A stretch of 64,000 nt of DNA from Methanospirillum hungatei (GCF_019263745.1 NZ_CP077107.1:310001-374000), one strand, 5' to 3'. Shown: positions 43,130-53,318, numbered from the stretch's first letter. The notes: generated by a model not told the origin, from the letters alone. Translations and numbers: made by a program.

Positions 43130-44419
43130 TCACATCTGTTTTCGCCGGTAATACAGATATCCTCCACCGATTAGGATAAGAATGAGAATGAATCCTGGCA
43201 GGATAAAATCTCCACCGGATGAATCAGTAACCTGTACCGGGACCTTGATTGGATCTGATACATATTCGGTCAGATTCACATCAGTATACCTGATCTCTGA
43301 ATCCAGAGCATATTGTTTCATGGTGGCTCCGCCATTTACATTCAGTTTAAACCGGGCAGTTGCATTATCTCCCGGCTCTATCGTTCCAAGATACGACTGG
43401 TCATCTTCACTGGTGAAGGGATCGACAATATTGATTCCCGCCTGGGCATTATAGACCGGAACAGAGCCCGTATTCTTATATTCTACTGCAATCTCTCCCT
43501 TTTTACCTGAATTCAGCGTTTCAGGATCACTTATGACCGCAAAGGTTACTTTTGGGCTGAACCCTGCACTCACATCTTTATATCCGGTTTCCGCAGGAAG
43601 ACCCTGGTAATCGGTATATGTTGCATAGACTTTCAGGGGATATTGTATCGATGGATCGGCATCGGTTGCAACTGATACCTTATAGGAAAGGGTTGCACTC
43701 TCCCCTTCAGCAAAATTACCGACATAAATACTGTCCTGGTAGGGAACAATAGGACTGTTTCCAACCGGCTCAAGAACAAACACTGTTTCTTTTCCGGTAT
43801 CTGATCCAATATTCCGGGCGGTGATGACGATGTGTCCCTCTCCCCCCACATTCAGATCGCCGGAATCAACCGAGGTTATCTCAAGAGTCACCGCAGGTCT
43901 GATGGTCACCGGAAGGGTCAGGGTTTTTTCCACCGTCTTAAATGAGTACTCAATATCATCAATTCCGGTCTGGGTAGCCTGGTCCATATACTGGTACGAG
44001 ACAGTCAGGGAAAGCAGGTACGAACCGGTTCGTGCAGAGTCCGGAATAGTAACAGGAAAAGTGGCCTGAACAACGTCCCCGGATTTGATATCACCTAGGA
44101 TTTGGGGATCTGCAGTGATCTGAACAGGACTGTCCCCGGGTCCAAGCCCGGCTGAAAGGGAAAGGGCTGTGGTCGGGAGATAATCAGGAGTAATTGCTCC
44201 ATCATCCACAAATTTCATTGTGAATACACCAGAATTGGAGAGAGCAATGGTAAGCTCCATCTGCTCACCGGTATGAAGCTCATTGCTTCCGACTATTGCG
44301 GCAGAGATATCTGGCTGCCCTGAAGAGTACTTATCTCCGGCCATTACCGGGAATATCAGGCAGAGAATGGAAATGAGTAAAACCATTCCGATTATTCGGA
44401 AAAGAGGGGGGAGCACCAT
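43130..44419 (-). CDS. COG1361-type membrane-anchored surface protein (2)
   Basis: A 429-residue homologue of the next gene, with the same plan: N-terminal signal helix (MVLLISILCLIFPVMAGD region), CARDB-like repeats beginning NELHTGEQMELTIALSNSG and LNVGGEGHIVITARNIGSD, and a C-terminal membrane helix followed by YYRRKQM. It opens the three-gene unit that continues with the second surface protein and the MMPL transporter. Two paralogous adhesion-like subunits with one transporter suggest a stable complex at the envelope, with the CARDB arms outside. The precise role is unknown. Confidence 0.83.
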   Translation of the reverse strand: MVLPPLFRIIGMVLLISILCLIFPVMAGDKYSSGQPDISAAIVGSNELHTGEQMELTIALSNSGVFTMKFVDDGAITPDYLPTTALSLSAGLGPGDSPVQITADPQILGDIKSGDVVQATFPVTIPDSARTGSYLLSLTVSYQYMDQATQTGIDDIEYSFKTVEKTLTLPVTIRPAVTLEITSVDSGDLNVGGEGHIVITARNIGSDTGKETVFVLEPVGNSPIVPYQDSIYVGNFAEGESATLSYKVSVATDADPSIQYPLKVYATYTDYQGLPAETGYKDVSAGFSPKVTFAVISDPETLNSGKKGEIAVEYKNTGSVPVYNAQAGINIVDPFTSEDDQSYLGTIEPGDNATARFKLNVNGGATMKQYALDSEIRYTDVNLTEYVSDPIKVPVQVTDSSGGDFILPGFILILILIGGGYLYYRRKQM

Positions 44420-44606
44420 AGGTTAGGATTGGAGATGGTTTTAATATATAGATAATGGTTTGAGTCATGGTACAGACCATTGTATATATTTGTTTTATAA
44501 ATTGTCGATTATTTTTTTTATCTGTAAATTTTTTCAAAGGTTTTGCATGAATTGGTACAATAGCTTATCTTAAAGAGTGGTTATTAATTGAATAATTAAA
44601 AAAGAG

Positions 44607-47048
44607 TTAATTATTCTGTCCTTTGATTATCAAAAGTGTGATATCATCAAATTGAGGTTGAAACTCACTAAAATTCTGAACTTCATCAATTATTTTGGTA
44701 AGTATTTCATGTGATGATAATGATGCATGTTTGTGAATAAGAGATTTTAAACGAACCTCCCCAAACATTTCATTTGAAGGATTTACAGATTCTGTAACAC
44801 CATCAGTATAGAGAACGATAATATCATCTTCATCAATCTGGATAGATACCTGTTTATATTTTTCTTCTTCAATAACTCCCATTGCCATTCCGGTTATTTG
44901 AAGTTCCTCAAATGAATTGGATTTTGAGCGATAAATTAAAGGAGGATTATGCCCGGCATTAACATATGTCAACGTCCGGTTTTGATCCGAAAGTATCCCA
45001 TAAAACAAGGTTACAAACATACCCGCTTTTGAATCCTGTGATATGATCGCATTCGCAGTTGTGATCACTTTTTCAGGTTCCAAAAACCACGTAGCATTTA
45101 CTCGAACAACCACCCTGGACAAAGCCATAAACAATGCAGCCGGAACTCCTTTCCCTGAAACATCAGCTATTAGGATGCCAAACATACCTTTCCCTAAAGG
45201 TGTAAGTTCCATAGGAATAACATCGAAAAAGTCTCCACCTACCTCTTTAGCCATAATGCTTTTCGCAGTAATATCAAATCCTTGTATTACTGGAATACTA
45301 TCCGGGAGAAAACTTCGCTGAATATCTGCCGCAATTTCAAGTTCTGCTTTCGAACGTGCCAGAAGTTCTTCCATTTTCCGGCGGTCAGTGATATCTCTGA
45401 TGGTCTCTATTGCTCCGGTGATATTTCCATATGGATCATAGAGTGGAGTGGCCTTAGCCCAGACAAATTTCCCATTCATACCACATTTTGGAAGATATGT
45501 ATCTACAACTAGTGTATCTCCTTCACGGGTAATTTGTGAATATTCACGTTCTAGTTCATGAGCTGGTTTGAATACTAAATTGGCTAAAATGGGTCTTTTC
45601 TCACCATAAAAAGGAATGGCATATTCATACTGCCCTTTCCCAAGTATTTCTGTAGCTGGAATTCCTGATAACAACTCCATTGCAACATTCCATTCTTTTA
45701 CGATGTCATTTGTATCAATTACAACGGTTGCATCTGGGAGAAAGTTAATTATCTCTGCAAGTCTTTTTCTTGCATTTTCTGATTCTTTCTCTGCTAATTT
45801 TCTTTTGGAAACATCTCTGATGCTTTCTATCGCTCCAAATATTTCCCCTTCTTTATCATATATCGGAGTTGCTTTTGCCCAGATATATGTCCCGTCTTTC
45901 CCAAATGTTGGAAGAAAGAAATCAGCTATGAGTGCATCTCCATCTCTGATTATTGATGCATACCTTTTTTCTTCTTCATCATCAGGCCATAATATGAGAT
46001 TAGCAAGGAGAGGTCTTCGTTCTCTATAAAATGGGATAGCATATTCAAAATCTCCCTTACCGTGTATTTGAAAAGATAATACTCCAGTCATTTCCTCCAT
46101 CGCTTTATTCCAGGTGATTACTTTCCCTTCCAGATCTATGACAAAAGTTGCATCAGGGAGGAAATTTATTATCTGTTCAAGTCTGCTAATTGTTTTTTTA
46201 ATCTCTATTTCAGCGTTTACTTTTTCGGTAATATTGCGGATTGATTCAATCGCTCCGATGATTTCTCCTTGGGAATTATAGAGTGGACTTGCTTTCGCCC
46301 AAAAATATGCTCCTTCTATGCCAAAAGTCGGGATACATATTTTTGCGACAAGTGAATCTCCATCCCGGATGATCTCATCATATTTCTTTTCCAAATCCTC
46401 ATCAGGCATCTATATGAGGTTAGCCAGGAGTGGTTTTGGTATCCCGTAAAAGGGTATTGCATATTCATACTCTCCTTTCCCTATAATTTTTTCAGATGGA
46501 ACACCAGTAATATCCTCCATGGCTTTGTTCCACATGGTGACTTTTTCATCTAAATCAATGACAAAGGTTGCATCCGGAAGGAAATTGAAAATATCACCGA
46601 TATATTTTTGTGATTCCATCAATTTTATTTGAGATTTTTTCTGATGAGTAACATCCCGGATTGATTCAATCGCACCAATTATTGATCCATGAGAGTCCAG
46701 TATGGGGCTGGCAGTAATCCAAAAATAGAGAAGTGACCCATCGGAAAGGGTCATAGTAAATTCAGAAAAAATTTTTTGACCTTCAATAAGCAGATGGGGA
46801 TAGATTTTTTTAAGTGTTATTATATCTTGATGAAGAACATAATCGATTAATATTTTTCGAGGTTTTCCAAAAATCCAGATAGAATATTCATAATTTCCTT
46901 TTCCGATCATCTCTTCTGCAGGTATTCCACTAAATGCCTCCATCTCATGGTTCCAGGCAACAACAATACCGTTTTTATCAATTGCAAAAGTTGGATCCGG
47001 AAGAAAATTTATTATATCTTCGCTGAACCCCTCCATTTTTTGTTCCAT
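44607..47048 (-). pseudogene. Multi-PAS SpoIIE-type phosphatase split by an in-frame TAG
   Basis: One continuous 814-codon frame from ATG 47048 to TAA, with a single TAG just upstream of 46409 (codon 213). It encodes four PAS domains, each opening with IINFLPDATFVID-like sequence, then a PP2C/SpoIIE phosphatase domain (last ~235 residues, with DVSGKGVPAAL and YTDGVTES motifs). The TAG falls in PAS domain 2 at LLANLI-stop-MPDEDLE; the paralogous PAS 3 reads LLANLILWPDDEEE, so a Leu codon has become amber. An ATG follows directly, so the 600-residue C-terminal part could be made as a separate protein by reinitiation. It was a signal-transduction phosphatase, probably acting on STAS-like partners. 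Confidence 0.8.
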
Positions 47049-47288
47049 TTAAGTCTAAATGTTATCATTTGTTATGATCCTCTATATCTACTTATCAATA
47101 TGATTCCCATCGTTTTTTTACTCATTCATTCGTTTTTCGAGTTCAGTTTTTGAATTCGTACAACTGGTACCTACTATATTATGAAGACAAAATGAGTTGA
47201 TGATTTAATTCAAGTCCAATATGTACGCTCACATGATCGTGAAGATATTTGTAGAATGCTTGAAAAGGAATCAGTATGTAAGTGTCAT

Positions 47289-48446
47289 TTATTTTCCGAA
47301 ACAATCGGCTACTTCCTGTAAATATTCTCGTATGGGCAGACCCTGCGGACATTTCTCCTCACATTCTCCACACTGGATGCAACAAGAGGCATATCCCGGT
47401 ATACCTCCGGAAAAGGCACCGCTAAGAGCCCAAAGGTACACGCCTTTTGCTTTCTCCTCGGCTTCATAGGTGTATGCCTGGTTATAATAATTGAAACACT
47501 CAGGGATATCGACGTTATTCTGACATGGCATGCAGTACCGGCAACCGGTACATGGGATCTTCAACCGGGAAGCAAAAGTATTCCGCATTTTTTCGACAAC
47601 TGCAAGCTCTTCCGGAGAGAGAGAATTTGGCAGTCCCTGTGTTGCACTTGCAAGGTTTTCTTTTACCTGTTCCAGAGAAGACATACCAGAGAGCACAACG
47701 GTGACTTCCGGGTGATTCCAGACCCAGCGAAGTCCCCAATCCGATGGAGTTCGCATGACGGGAGCGTTAAGGATATGCTGGTGGATTACCGGGACATCTC
47801 CTGAAAGAAGGCCGCCCCGGAGCGGTTCCATGACAACAATGCCAAGACCCTGTTCTGCTGCATACTTCAGTCCCTCTGATCCAGCCTGGTTTTGTTCATC
47901 CATGTAATTATACTGGATCTGGGCAAATACCCATTCATAAGCATCGACAATCTCCCGAAAGACCGAAACCTGGTCATGGAAGGAAAATGCGGGGAACCGT
48001 ATCCGTCCATCGGCTTTAGCACTGTCAAGGAATTCTAGTACGCCCAGTCGCGTGAGGTTCTCCCATGTTTCACTGCCAAGCCCATGAAGAAGATAGAAAT
48101 CGATATGATCTGTGTTCATCCGGACAAGTTGTTCGTCCAGATATCGGTCCATATCCTCCCGACTGGTGATTAGCCAACTGGGGAGTTTGGTAGCGAGAAA
48201 AACCCTGTCACGGTATCCATCGTCCAGTGCCTTCCCGACAACCACCTCGCTCATTCCATTGTGATACGGATAGGCCGTATCGATATAATTTACTCCGTTG
48301 TCAATGGCAGTGCGGATCATCTCGATTGCCTGTTCCTCATCGATATTACCCGCATCCTGCTGATCCCCGGCGAGTGGTAACCGCATGGCCCCAAAACCGA
48401 GAATAGAGATATCATGACTGCACCGGGGGAATTTTCTATATAGCAT
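47289..48446 (-). CDS. Aldo/keto reductase with C-terminal iron-sulfur domain
   Basis: A 385-residue enzyme. The N-terminal barrel has GFGAMRLPLAG, the DTAYPYHNG motif with the catalytic Asp and Tyr near residues 56-61, a lysine in ATKLP near 84, and the HGLG region near 119. The C-terminal ~100 residues add two cysteine clusters: CTGCRYCMPC near 297 and CCIQCGECEEKCPQG near 352. The latter is a ferredoxin-type CxxCxxxCP arrangement. This fusion (AKR with Fe-S domain) is common in methanogens and clostridia and is probably linked to ferredoxin; the substrate is unknown. GGTG precedes the ATG. Confidence 0.92.
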   Translation of the reverse strand: MLYRKFPRCSHDISILGFGAMRLPLAGDQQDAGNIDEEQAIEMIRTAIDNGVNYIDTAYPYHNGMSEVVVGKALDDGYRDRVFLATKLPSWLITSREDMDRYLDEQLVRMNTDHIDFYLLHGLGSETWENLTRLGVLEFLDSAKADGRIRFPAFSFHDQVSVFREIVDAYEWVFAQIQYNYMDEQNQAGSEGLKYAAEQGLGIVVMEPLRGGLLSGDVPVIHQHILNAPVMRTPSDWGLRWVWNHPEVTVVLSGMSSLEQVKENLASATQGLPNSLSPEELAVVEKMRNTFASRLKIPCTGCRYCMPCQNNVDIPECFNYYNQAYTYEAEEKAKGVYLWALSGAFSGGIPGYASCCIQCGECEEKCPQGLPIREYLQEVADCFGK

Positions 48447-48533
48447 CTTTACACCTTTCTCTGGAGTATGAAGGTCTCAAGGGGATAAAAAATGATCAGG
48501 GAAAAAAAGGTTAGTAAGATTGGCCGGTGAGAA

Positions 48534-49100
48534 TCAATCTCGGTGTAGGGAAAAACCCGGTAACCCGCTTTCGTTTATTTTGTCTGCCATGTAATGAAGA
48601 ACAACTACATCCCCATACTGCTCCAGATTTTGTAGTGAGAGTCTTATGCTCGGATTCCCATCACGGAAAAGCCGTACACCATCTCCAAGTATTACCGGAA
48701 TGACCGTTACCCAATATTCATCGATAAGAGAATACTCCATAAAAGTATTCGCTAATGCAGCTCCCCCAACCAACCAGATATTTTTTCCAGGTTTTGATTT
48801 TAAATTATGAACAAAGGAGAGAATATCACCTGTAAGAAACTCTGTGTTAGGATCACAGGGGTGATCCCGATTGGTAAAGACGTAACATTTCTTTCCAGCA
48901 TATGGCCATTCGATTCCAAAGGACAAGATCTGGTCATACGTAGTCCTACCCATGATAAGAGTATCAATCGTTTCATAAAAATCTGAATACCCAAAATCTC
49001 CTTCCCCTTCTGGGAGCCAGTCTACGCTGCCATTTCTATCAGCGATAAACCCGTCAAGACTCATCGCGATGTAAAGGATAACTTTTCTCTCTGATGCCAT
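48534..49100 (-). CDS. Dihydrofolate reductase/RibD C-terminal family protein
   Basis: A protein of about 188 residues. The start is placed at the ATG at 49100 (MASERKVILYIAMSLDGFIADRNG), since upstream codons overlap the neighbouring gene. The IAMSLDGFIADRNGSVDWL opening, TYDQIL near residue 55, and the IWLVGGAALANTFM nucleotide-binding stretch near 113 are typical of the RibD C-terminal/DHFR-like family, which reduces pterin- or flavin-type substrates with NADPH. Family members here are often of unknown function. The gene follows the VOC gene on the same strand, 22 nt away, and is probably cotranscribed with it. Confidence 0.88.
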   Translation of the reverse strand: MASERKVILYIAMSLDGFIADRNGSVDWLPEGEGDFGYSDFYETIDTLIMGRTTYDQILSFGIEWPYAGKKCYVFTNRDHPCDPNTEFLTGDILSFVHNLKSKPGKNIWLVGGAALANTFMEYSLIDEYWVTVIPVILGDGVRLFRDGNPSIRLSLQNLEQYGDVVVLHYMADKINESGLPGFSLHRD

Positions 49101-49122
49101 ATTGAAGAACCAAAAAACGCAA

Positions 49123-49623
49123 TTATCCCCTGGCGTAAACCTCTTTGAGAGTTGCCAGGTCAATTTTTTTCATAGGGAGCATTGCTGCCATGACCTGTTG
49201 TGATTTTTCTGTATCCGGATCATTGAGAAGATCGACCATTTCTACAGGAATTACCTGCCATGAAACTCCATATTTATCTTTCAGCCACCCACATTGTTGA
49301 GCTGCCGGGTCGCCTTCTTCAGTAAGTTTCTCCCAGAAATAATCAACTTCATCCTGATCAGAACAATGGATTATAAAAGAAATTGCTTCAGAAAACTTGA
49401 AAATTGAACCACCGTTTAATGCTAAAAAAGGTGTTCCATCAAGAGTGAATTCCACCGTCATAACACTCCCTTCCGGTTTTTGGTGATATTCAAACCCTTC
49501 CTTTCCATATCGGGTTATTCTTCCGATTGAAGCGTTTTTAAAGATGGCTGTATAGAACTGTGCAGCTTCGAGAGCTTCGGTATCAAACCAGAGACATGTT
49601 GAAATCTTTTGAACAGATGCCAT
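49123..49623 (-). CDS. VOC-family (PhnB-like) protein
   Basis: A protein of about 166 residues from ATG 49623; the longer frame adds 13 codons of unlikely sequence. KISTCLWFDTEALEAAQFY, then TVEFTLDGTPFLALNGG and the final KYGVSWQVIP strand fit the vicinal oxygen chelate family annotated as PhnB or 3-demethylubiquinone methyltransferase-like. These are small metal-binding or antibiotic-resistance-like proteins without a proven reaction here. The 5' part of this gene is duplicated as a fragment at 50735-50945, including the upstream leader. It is intact and probably forms a unit with the following reductase-like gene. Confidence 0.85.
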   Translation of the reverse strand: MASVQKISTCLWFDTEALEAAQFYTAIFKNASIGRITRYGKEGFEYHQKPEGSVMTVEFTLDGTPFLALNGGSIFKFSEAISFIIHCSDQDEVDYFWEKLTEEGDPAAQQCGWLKDKYGVSWQVIPVEMVDLLNDPDTEKSQQVMAAMLPMKKIDLATLKEVYARG

Positions 49624-49764
49624 ATGTACTCTATTACGAACTGATAATTGTATCCGATACATATAATTGAATTGGTCGGTAATCTGCCTTTTTTGGATTG
49701 AACTAACTGGATAAATCCGCTCACTATATGTGTATCGAACACGTGACAGTAGGTAAGTGTTGTG

Positions 49765-49975
49765 TCATAGCGTCATCAGAAGAATTTTTTCTTCATGATC
49801 AAGAACGTCTTTGAATGAATCAGAAACTGCATGATAATCAACAATAATCAAGATCAGAAAATTTCTGACATCTTCCATGAACCCGTGATCCAAAAGCAAA
49901 AACATCACAATTTTTCAGGTGAGATCTCAGAATAATCAAAACTTCCTTAAAATCATCAGGATCAAGATTAAGCAT
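49765..49975 (-). pseudogene. MNT-type nucleotidyltransferase with frameshift
   Basis: From ATG 49975, which overlaps the stop of the HEPN gene, the frame reads VFAFGSRVHGRCQKFSDLDYC and stops at codon 46. The same strand continues in the next frame with IIVDYHAVSDSFKDVLDHEE to a stop at 49765-49767. A single base insertion or deletion near the DLD motif explains this. It is the nucleotidyltransferase half of a HI0074-type module and is probably dead, unless the short product is active. Confidence 0.7.
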
Positions 49976-50387
49976 TTTGCCTTTCTAAAACTGAATACAG
50001 GTAAGATGCTTCCTCAAGCAAAGACGTGGCAAGATGTAGGACCTTCTCAGCTTTTTTTCGGTCATACGTATGAGAGGTAATATTTCTGGCATCAGTAAAC
50101 GTAAACCATAGAGTGGGATCCTGAATCAGCCTGTTTCGTGCTGCAGTCCTAAAAAGATCCCGTTTTGTCATTGGTGATGCTGCATCCGGGGAAATATTAA
50201 GTGAGATCCACCGAACCATAAACTTCCATGAAAGTTCATAGGTGAACTTAAAATTCAGAATTACTCCGGCCTCAATAACTTCTCTGACATTATCCCGCTC
50301 ATTCCAGATCCTATCTTTCTCCTGATAGACAGAAAGGGCATTGTTCATCGAAGATATTGCATCCTTCAATGATGTCAGATCGAGCAT
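49968..50387 (-). CDS. HEPN protein, HI0074-type nucleotidyltransferase partner
   Basis: A 139-residue intact helical protein. The family block NFKFTYELSWKFMVRWI near residue 45 and the DARNITSHTYD motif near residue 103 (R-N-x3-H, the HEPN ribonuclease motif) identify it as the nucleotidyltransferase substrate-binding protein of the HI0074 family. The downstream partner gene overlaps its end but is frameshifted. If the HEPN part is a toxin, its survival without an intact partner would need explaining. It may be silent or tolerated. Confidence 0.87.
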   Translation of the reverse strand: MLDLTSLKDAISSMNNALSVYQEKDRIWNERDNVREVIEAGVILNFKFTYELSWKFMVRWISLNISPDAASPMTKRDLFRTAARNRLIQDPTLWFTFTDARNITSHTYDRKKAEKVLHLATSLLEEASYLYSVLERQNA

Positions 50388-51287
50388 TCATAGAAGTTCT
50401 CAAAAATGATAGATATTAGTATTGAATTTTTACAATAAGCCATTTGAGCCCATCCATACTGGTTTCACACACGGTTGCATCTGTGATAATTTCTAAAAAT
50501 AGGATTAAGATAAAGAAAAAACCGGAAGTGATAAATTTCTGGCAGATTGCCACGACACTCCCGGGAAGAAAGGACCGTTATTGAATGATAGTTGTATGTG
50601 TCAGGATAATTTATCCGTTCCTAATCTGTCATATCTCCCAGAAGTAAAATCCAAAGAGAAGGATGATCCCTCCGATGATAAGAAAGAGAGCCAGTGAGCA
50701 TTTTTACCGAATCTTTCATCAGGAGAATTCCACCATCATAACCCTCCCTCCGGTTTTTGGTGAAATTCAAGCCTTTCCTTCCGATATCTGGATATCTTTC
50801 CGATTGAAGTGATATTAAAGATGGATATATAGAACTGTGCAGATTCGAGAGTTTCGTTATCTAACCAAAGACATGTTGAAATCTTTTGAACAGATGCCAT
50901 ATGCACTCTATTACGAACTAATAATTGTATCTGATACTTATTCTACAAATGGTCCGGACTAGATTTTTTGGTTTGAAATAACGACAAAATCGATTTTATG
51001 GTATAACAGCGATTAGATGAAATATTGAATCCTCGCATCTTCCTAATAATTTCGTTGGCGGTAAAAACGAAATATTTAATGAGATAACGTTCATAGGACA
51101 TAGTGAAAGCGAAAAAACTAAAAATAATACCCTGATAAAAACCCCTTTTTTTAGGCATTCAATTGTAATGCAGCATACATGTAAGCAATAGACAGAGATT
51201 GAATATTTCAAAAAAATCCAATAAAATTTCAGGATTTCAAATCACAATTTATATTATTCATTACATGGTATCAACAATGATAATCGT
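50388..51287. other. Mostly gene-free stretch with small gene remnants
   Basis: No complete gene is supported. The reverse strand at about 50630-50695 encodes a terminal membrane helix (LFLIIGGIILLFGFYFWEI, stop) like those that end COG1361 surface proteins, so it may be the tail of a lost one. A VOC-gene fragment lies at 50735-50945. The rest is AT-rich and should contain the promoter of the secreted protein gene at 51288. Confidence 0.45.
50735..50945 (-). pseudogene. Duplicated 5' fragment of the VOC gene
   Basis: Reverse-strand sequence close to 49455-49670, covering the first ~55 codons of the VOC gene and its leader. It has changes that break the frame (for instance ATATAG for the Ala-Val-Tyr region). 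Only this piece is present, so it is a dead duplicate about 1.2 kb upstream of the intact gene. Confidence 0.75.
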
Positions 51288-53132
51288 ATGACGAAAAAGG
51301 TTTTTACCCCTTGCTCTTTAAACAGACTTTTGTATCTCTGTTTTCTTGGTCTTTGTGTGTTTGCCTTCCTTGGCATTACAGCATCTGTCGCGGATGACAA
51401 CCAGACTGCATTTACTCCCGATGTTGTTGGTATGACTGTTGGCGATGCAGTTGGTGCATTTAAAGACGCAGGATTTACGAATAGTCCTGATATTGTGACA
51501 GATGCTCTAGTTACCGGACAAAACCCTCCGGCCGGAACCGAGGTATCAATTCAGGAGATCTGTACGATTACAACCGATTCTGATACAGTATCTGGGAAGA
51601 GTCCTGTACAGAATCCCTATCTGGCATCCTCACTCTATGCTATCACTCACTTTGATTCTTCCCAGAGTGATTCAACACCCTATGGCCCACCCAACGGCGT
51701 ATTCACCATAGATCCAACATCAAAGCCTATTGTAAACGCCGGGCCGATAAACATCATCACCCTTGCTTCTACTCAGAAGGATTACATGTGGGGAGTCGGG
51801 TCTGACCGGGTCAGTTATGTGTATGTTGGAGATGGAGGGCTGACAGAAGTTGCAGGATTTGAAGCACTGGAGGATGCCACCGGTGGTCTGATAAAGGCAA
51901 TTCCTAAAGAAAATTTCCAGACATTTGCGAAAGATACTGCGGTAGGGATGAATACTACAACCATGGATGACTCCCTCATGGAACTTTTCGGAAAGAAATA
52001 CTCGCTCCGGTTTGGGAATGGTATTTATTCCGTTGTAGATTCTGAAAATGTTCTCTATACCAACTATGGATCAAATCTGTATGCATTTGCCCTAACCGAT
52101 CCTGAAAATCCAGCAGCTGGTATTACTCCCCGGTATGTGATTAAAGATATTGTTACTACAATACAGGGAGCAGATCATTCGGCAAATGCCCGATTATTTG
52201 GCCTTTCAATGACCTATGACGGATACCTTATTGTAACTTTCAGTAATGGGGTTGCTGTCATAAATCGTGACCTTGATATTGCAACTGCTTCATTCTATCA
52301 GTTTGGAGATGATGAATATGTCAGCAATTCTCTTGCAGTAGATGAGAATAACGGCATCTACATCGCAAGCGATAAAATCATGCGAAAACTTGTCTGGAAT
52401 GGCACAACTATATCAGATGTCGAGTCAGATGGTGCCTGGTCATCTATCTACACACACTCCACCCAGCCCCCAATCATCAAGGTGGGTATCGGGACCGGTT
52501 CCACTCCGACACTGATGGGATTTGGGGATGATGACAGACTTGTGCTCATAACTGATGGAGCACAGCAAATGAACCTTGTAGCTTTCTGGCGTGACGAGAT
52601 CCCTGAAGGATCAGAGCGTATTGCAGGTCAGATTCCGGTAACGTGTGGATTTACTACATTGCCAGATTGGATTCAGTCCGAACAGTCTGTGGTTGTGTCA
52701 GGATACGGAGCATTTGTCGTCAATAATATGCCAAATTCTGTCTCTGATGATCTCATCGGACAAAATAAGATCTTACAGGTTTCACTGATGGGCCCGGCGT
52801 ATGAAACTTCGTATGGTGCAGAGCGGTTTGAATGGAATCCGGAAATGAATGAGTGGTCCTCGGTCTGGAGCCGGCCGGATGTGTCATCCACAAGTATGGT
52901 TCCCATTCACAGCGATTCTGGGAACATGGCTCTGATTAACGGGTATCGCTCACCAGGTGGCTGGGAGATCCTTGGTCTTGATTGGGATACCGGAGAAACG
53001 GTTCATCAGACCATATTTGGCGATCTGAACGGGGGCAACGGAGCTTATGCCATTCTTCAGTATCTTGAGGATAGTGATGCTCTCTTTAACTCGTTTTCTG
53101 GTCCGATTCGTATTGATTACAATACCCAATAA
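51288..53132 (+). CDS. Secreted protein with PASTA domain and propeller-like region
   Basis: A 614-residue protein. A signal helix (about residues 12-35) ends before VADD. Residues about 42-92 form one PASTA domain (FTPDVVGMTVGDAVGAFKDAG, then GQNPPAGTEVSI). PASTA modules bind muropeptides in bacteria. The remaining ~500 residues show repeated beta-strand blocks (YVYVGDGGL, GIYSVVDSENVLYTNYG, LAVDENNGIYIASD) like a six-bladed beta-propeller of the SMP-30 or strictosidine-synthase type. Without murein in the archaeal envelope, the PASTA domain must have another ligand. A polysaccharide or enzyme-like role is open. The gene is monocistronic. Confidence 0.75.
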   Translation: MTKKVFTPCSLNRLLYLCFLGLCVFAFLGITASVADDNQTAFTPDVVGMTVGDAVGAFKDAGFTNSPDIVTDALVTGQNPPAGTEVSIQEICTITTDSDTVSGKSPVQNPYLASSLYAITHFDSSQSDSTPYGPPNGVFTIDPTSKPIVNAGPINIITLASTQKDYMWGVGSDRVSYVYVGDGGLTEVAGFEALEDATGGLIKAIPKENFQTFAKDTAVGMNTTTMDDSLMELFGKKYSLRFGNGIYSVVDSENVLYTNYGSNLYAFALTDPENPAAGITPRYVIKDIVTTIQGADHSANARLFGLSMTYDGYLIVTFSNGVAVINRDLDIATASFYQFGDDEYVSNSLAVDENNGIYIASDKIMRKLVWNGTTISDVESDGAWSSIYTHSTQPPIIKVGIGTGSTPTLMGFGDDDRLVLITDGAQQMNLVAFWRDEIPEGSERIAGQIPVTCGFTTLPDWIQSEQSVVVSGYGAFVVNNMPNSVSDDLIGQNKILQVSLMGPAYETSYGAERFEWNPEMNEWSSVWSRPDVSSTSMVPIHSDSGNMALINGYRSPGGWEILGLDWDTGETVHQTIFGDLNGGNGAYAILQYLEDSDALFNSFSGPIRIDYNTQ

Positions 53133-53141
53133 CCTTTTTTA

Positions 53142-53318
53142 TTAAATTATGGGATCATTTCCGACTGGTGTTATGGGTCTGAATGGGCTCAGGCTTATTT
53201 CCGGAGATTCGTAGAGTGCGACCGCAATTATCATTTTAAGAATCTCTCTTGTATTTGCCGGAAATTGATCAAATGCCTCTAGAATTTCTTCAGAAATCGT
53301 ACCTCTTGGAATCACCAT
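53142..53318 (-). CDS. 58-residue hypothetical protein
   Basis: A frame from ATG 53318 to TAA 53142-53144. The peptide has VIPRGTISEEILEAFDQFP and a helix TREILKMIIAVALYES, ending in a Pro-rich tail. The frame is open for 24 more codons upstream without a start, so it could be a truncated longer gene. No family is recognised. It converges on the PASTA gene with 9 nt between stops. Confidence 0.4.
   Translation of the reverse strand: MVIPRGTISEEILEAFDQFPANTREILKMIIAVALYESPEISLSPFRPITPVGNDPII

Noticed and set aside
46409-46412. Pyrrolysine decoding of the TAG in the PAS-phosphatase gene
   Set aside because: No pyl gene or tRNA-Pyl is visible here, and the paralogous domain has Leu at this place; a nonsense mutation is simpler.
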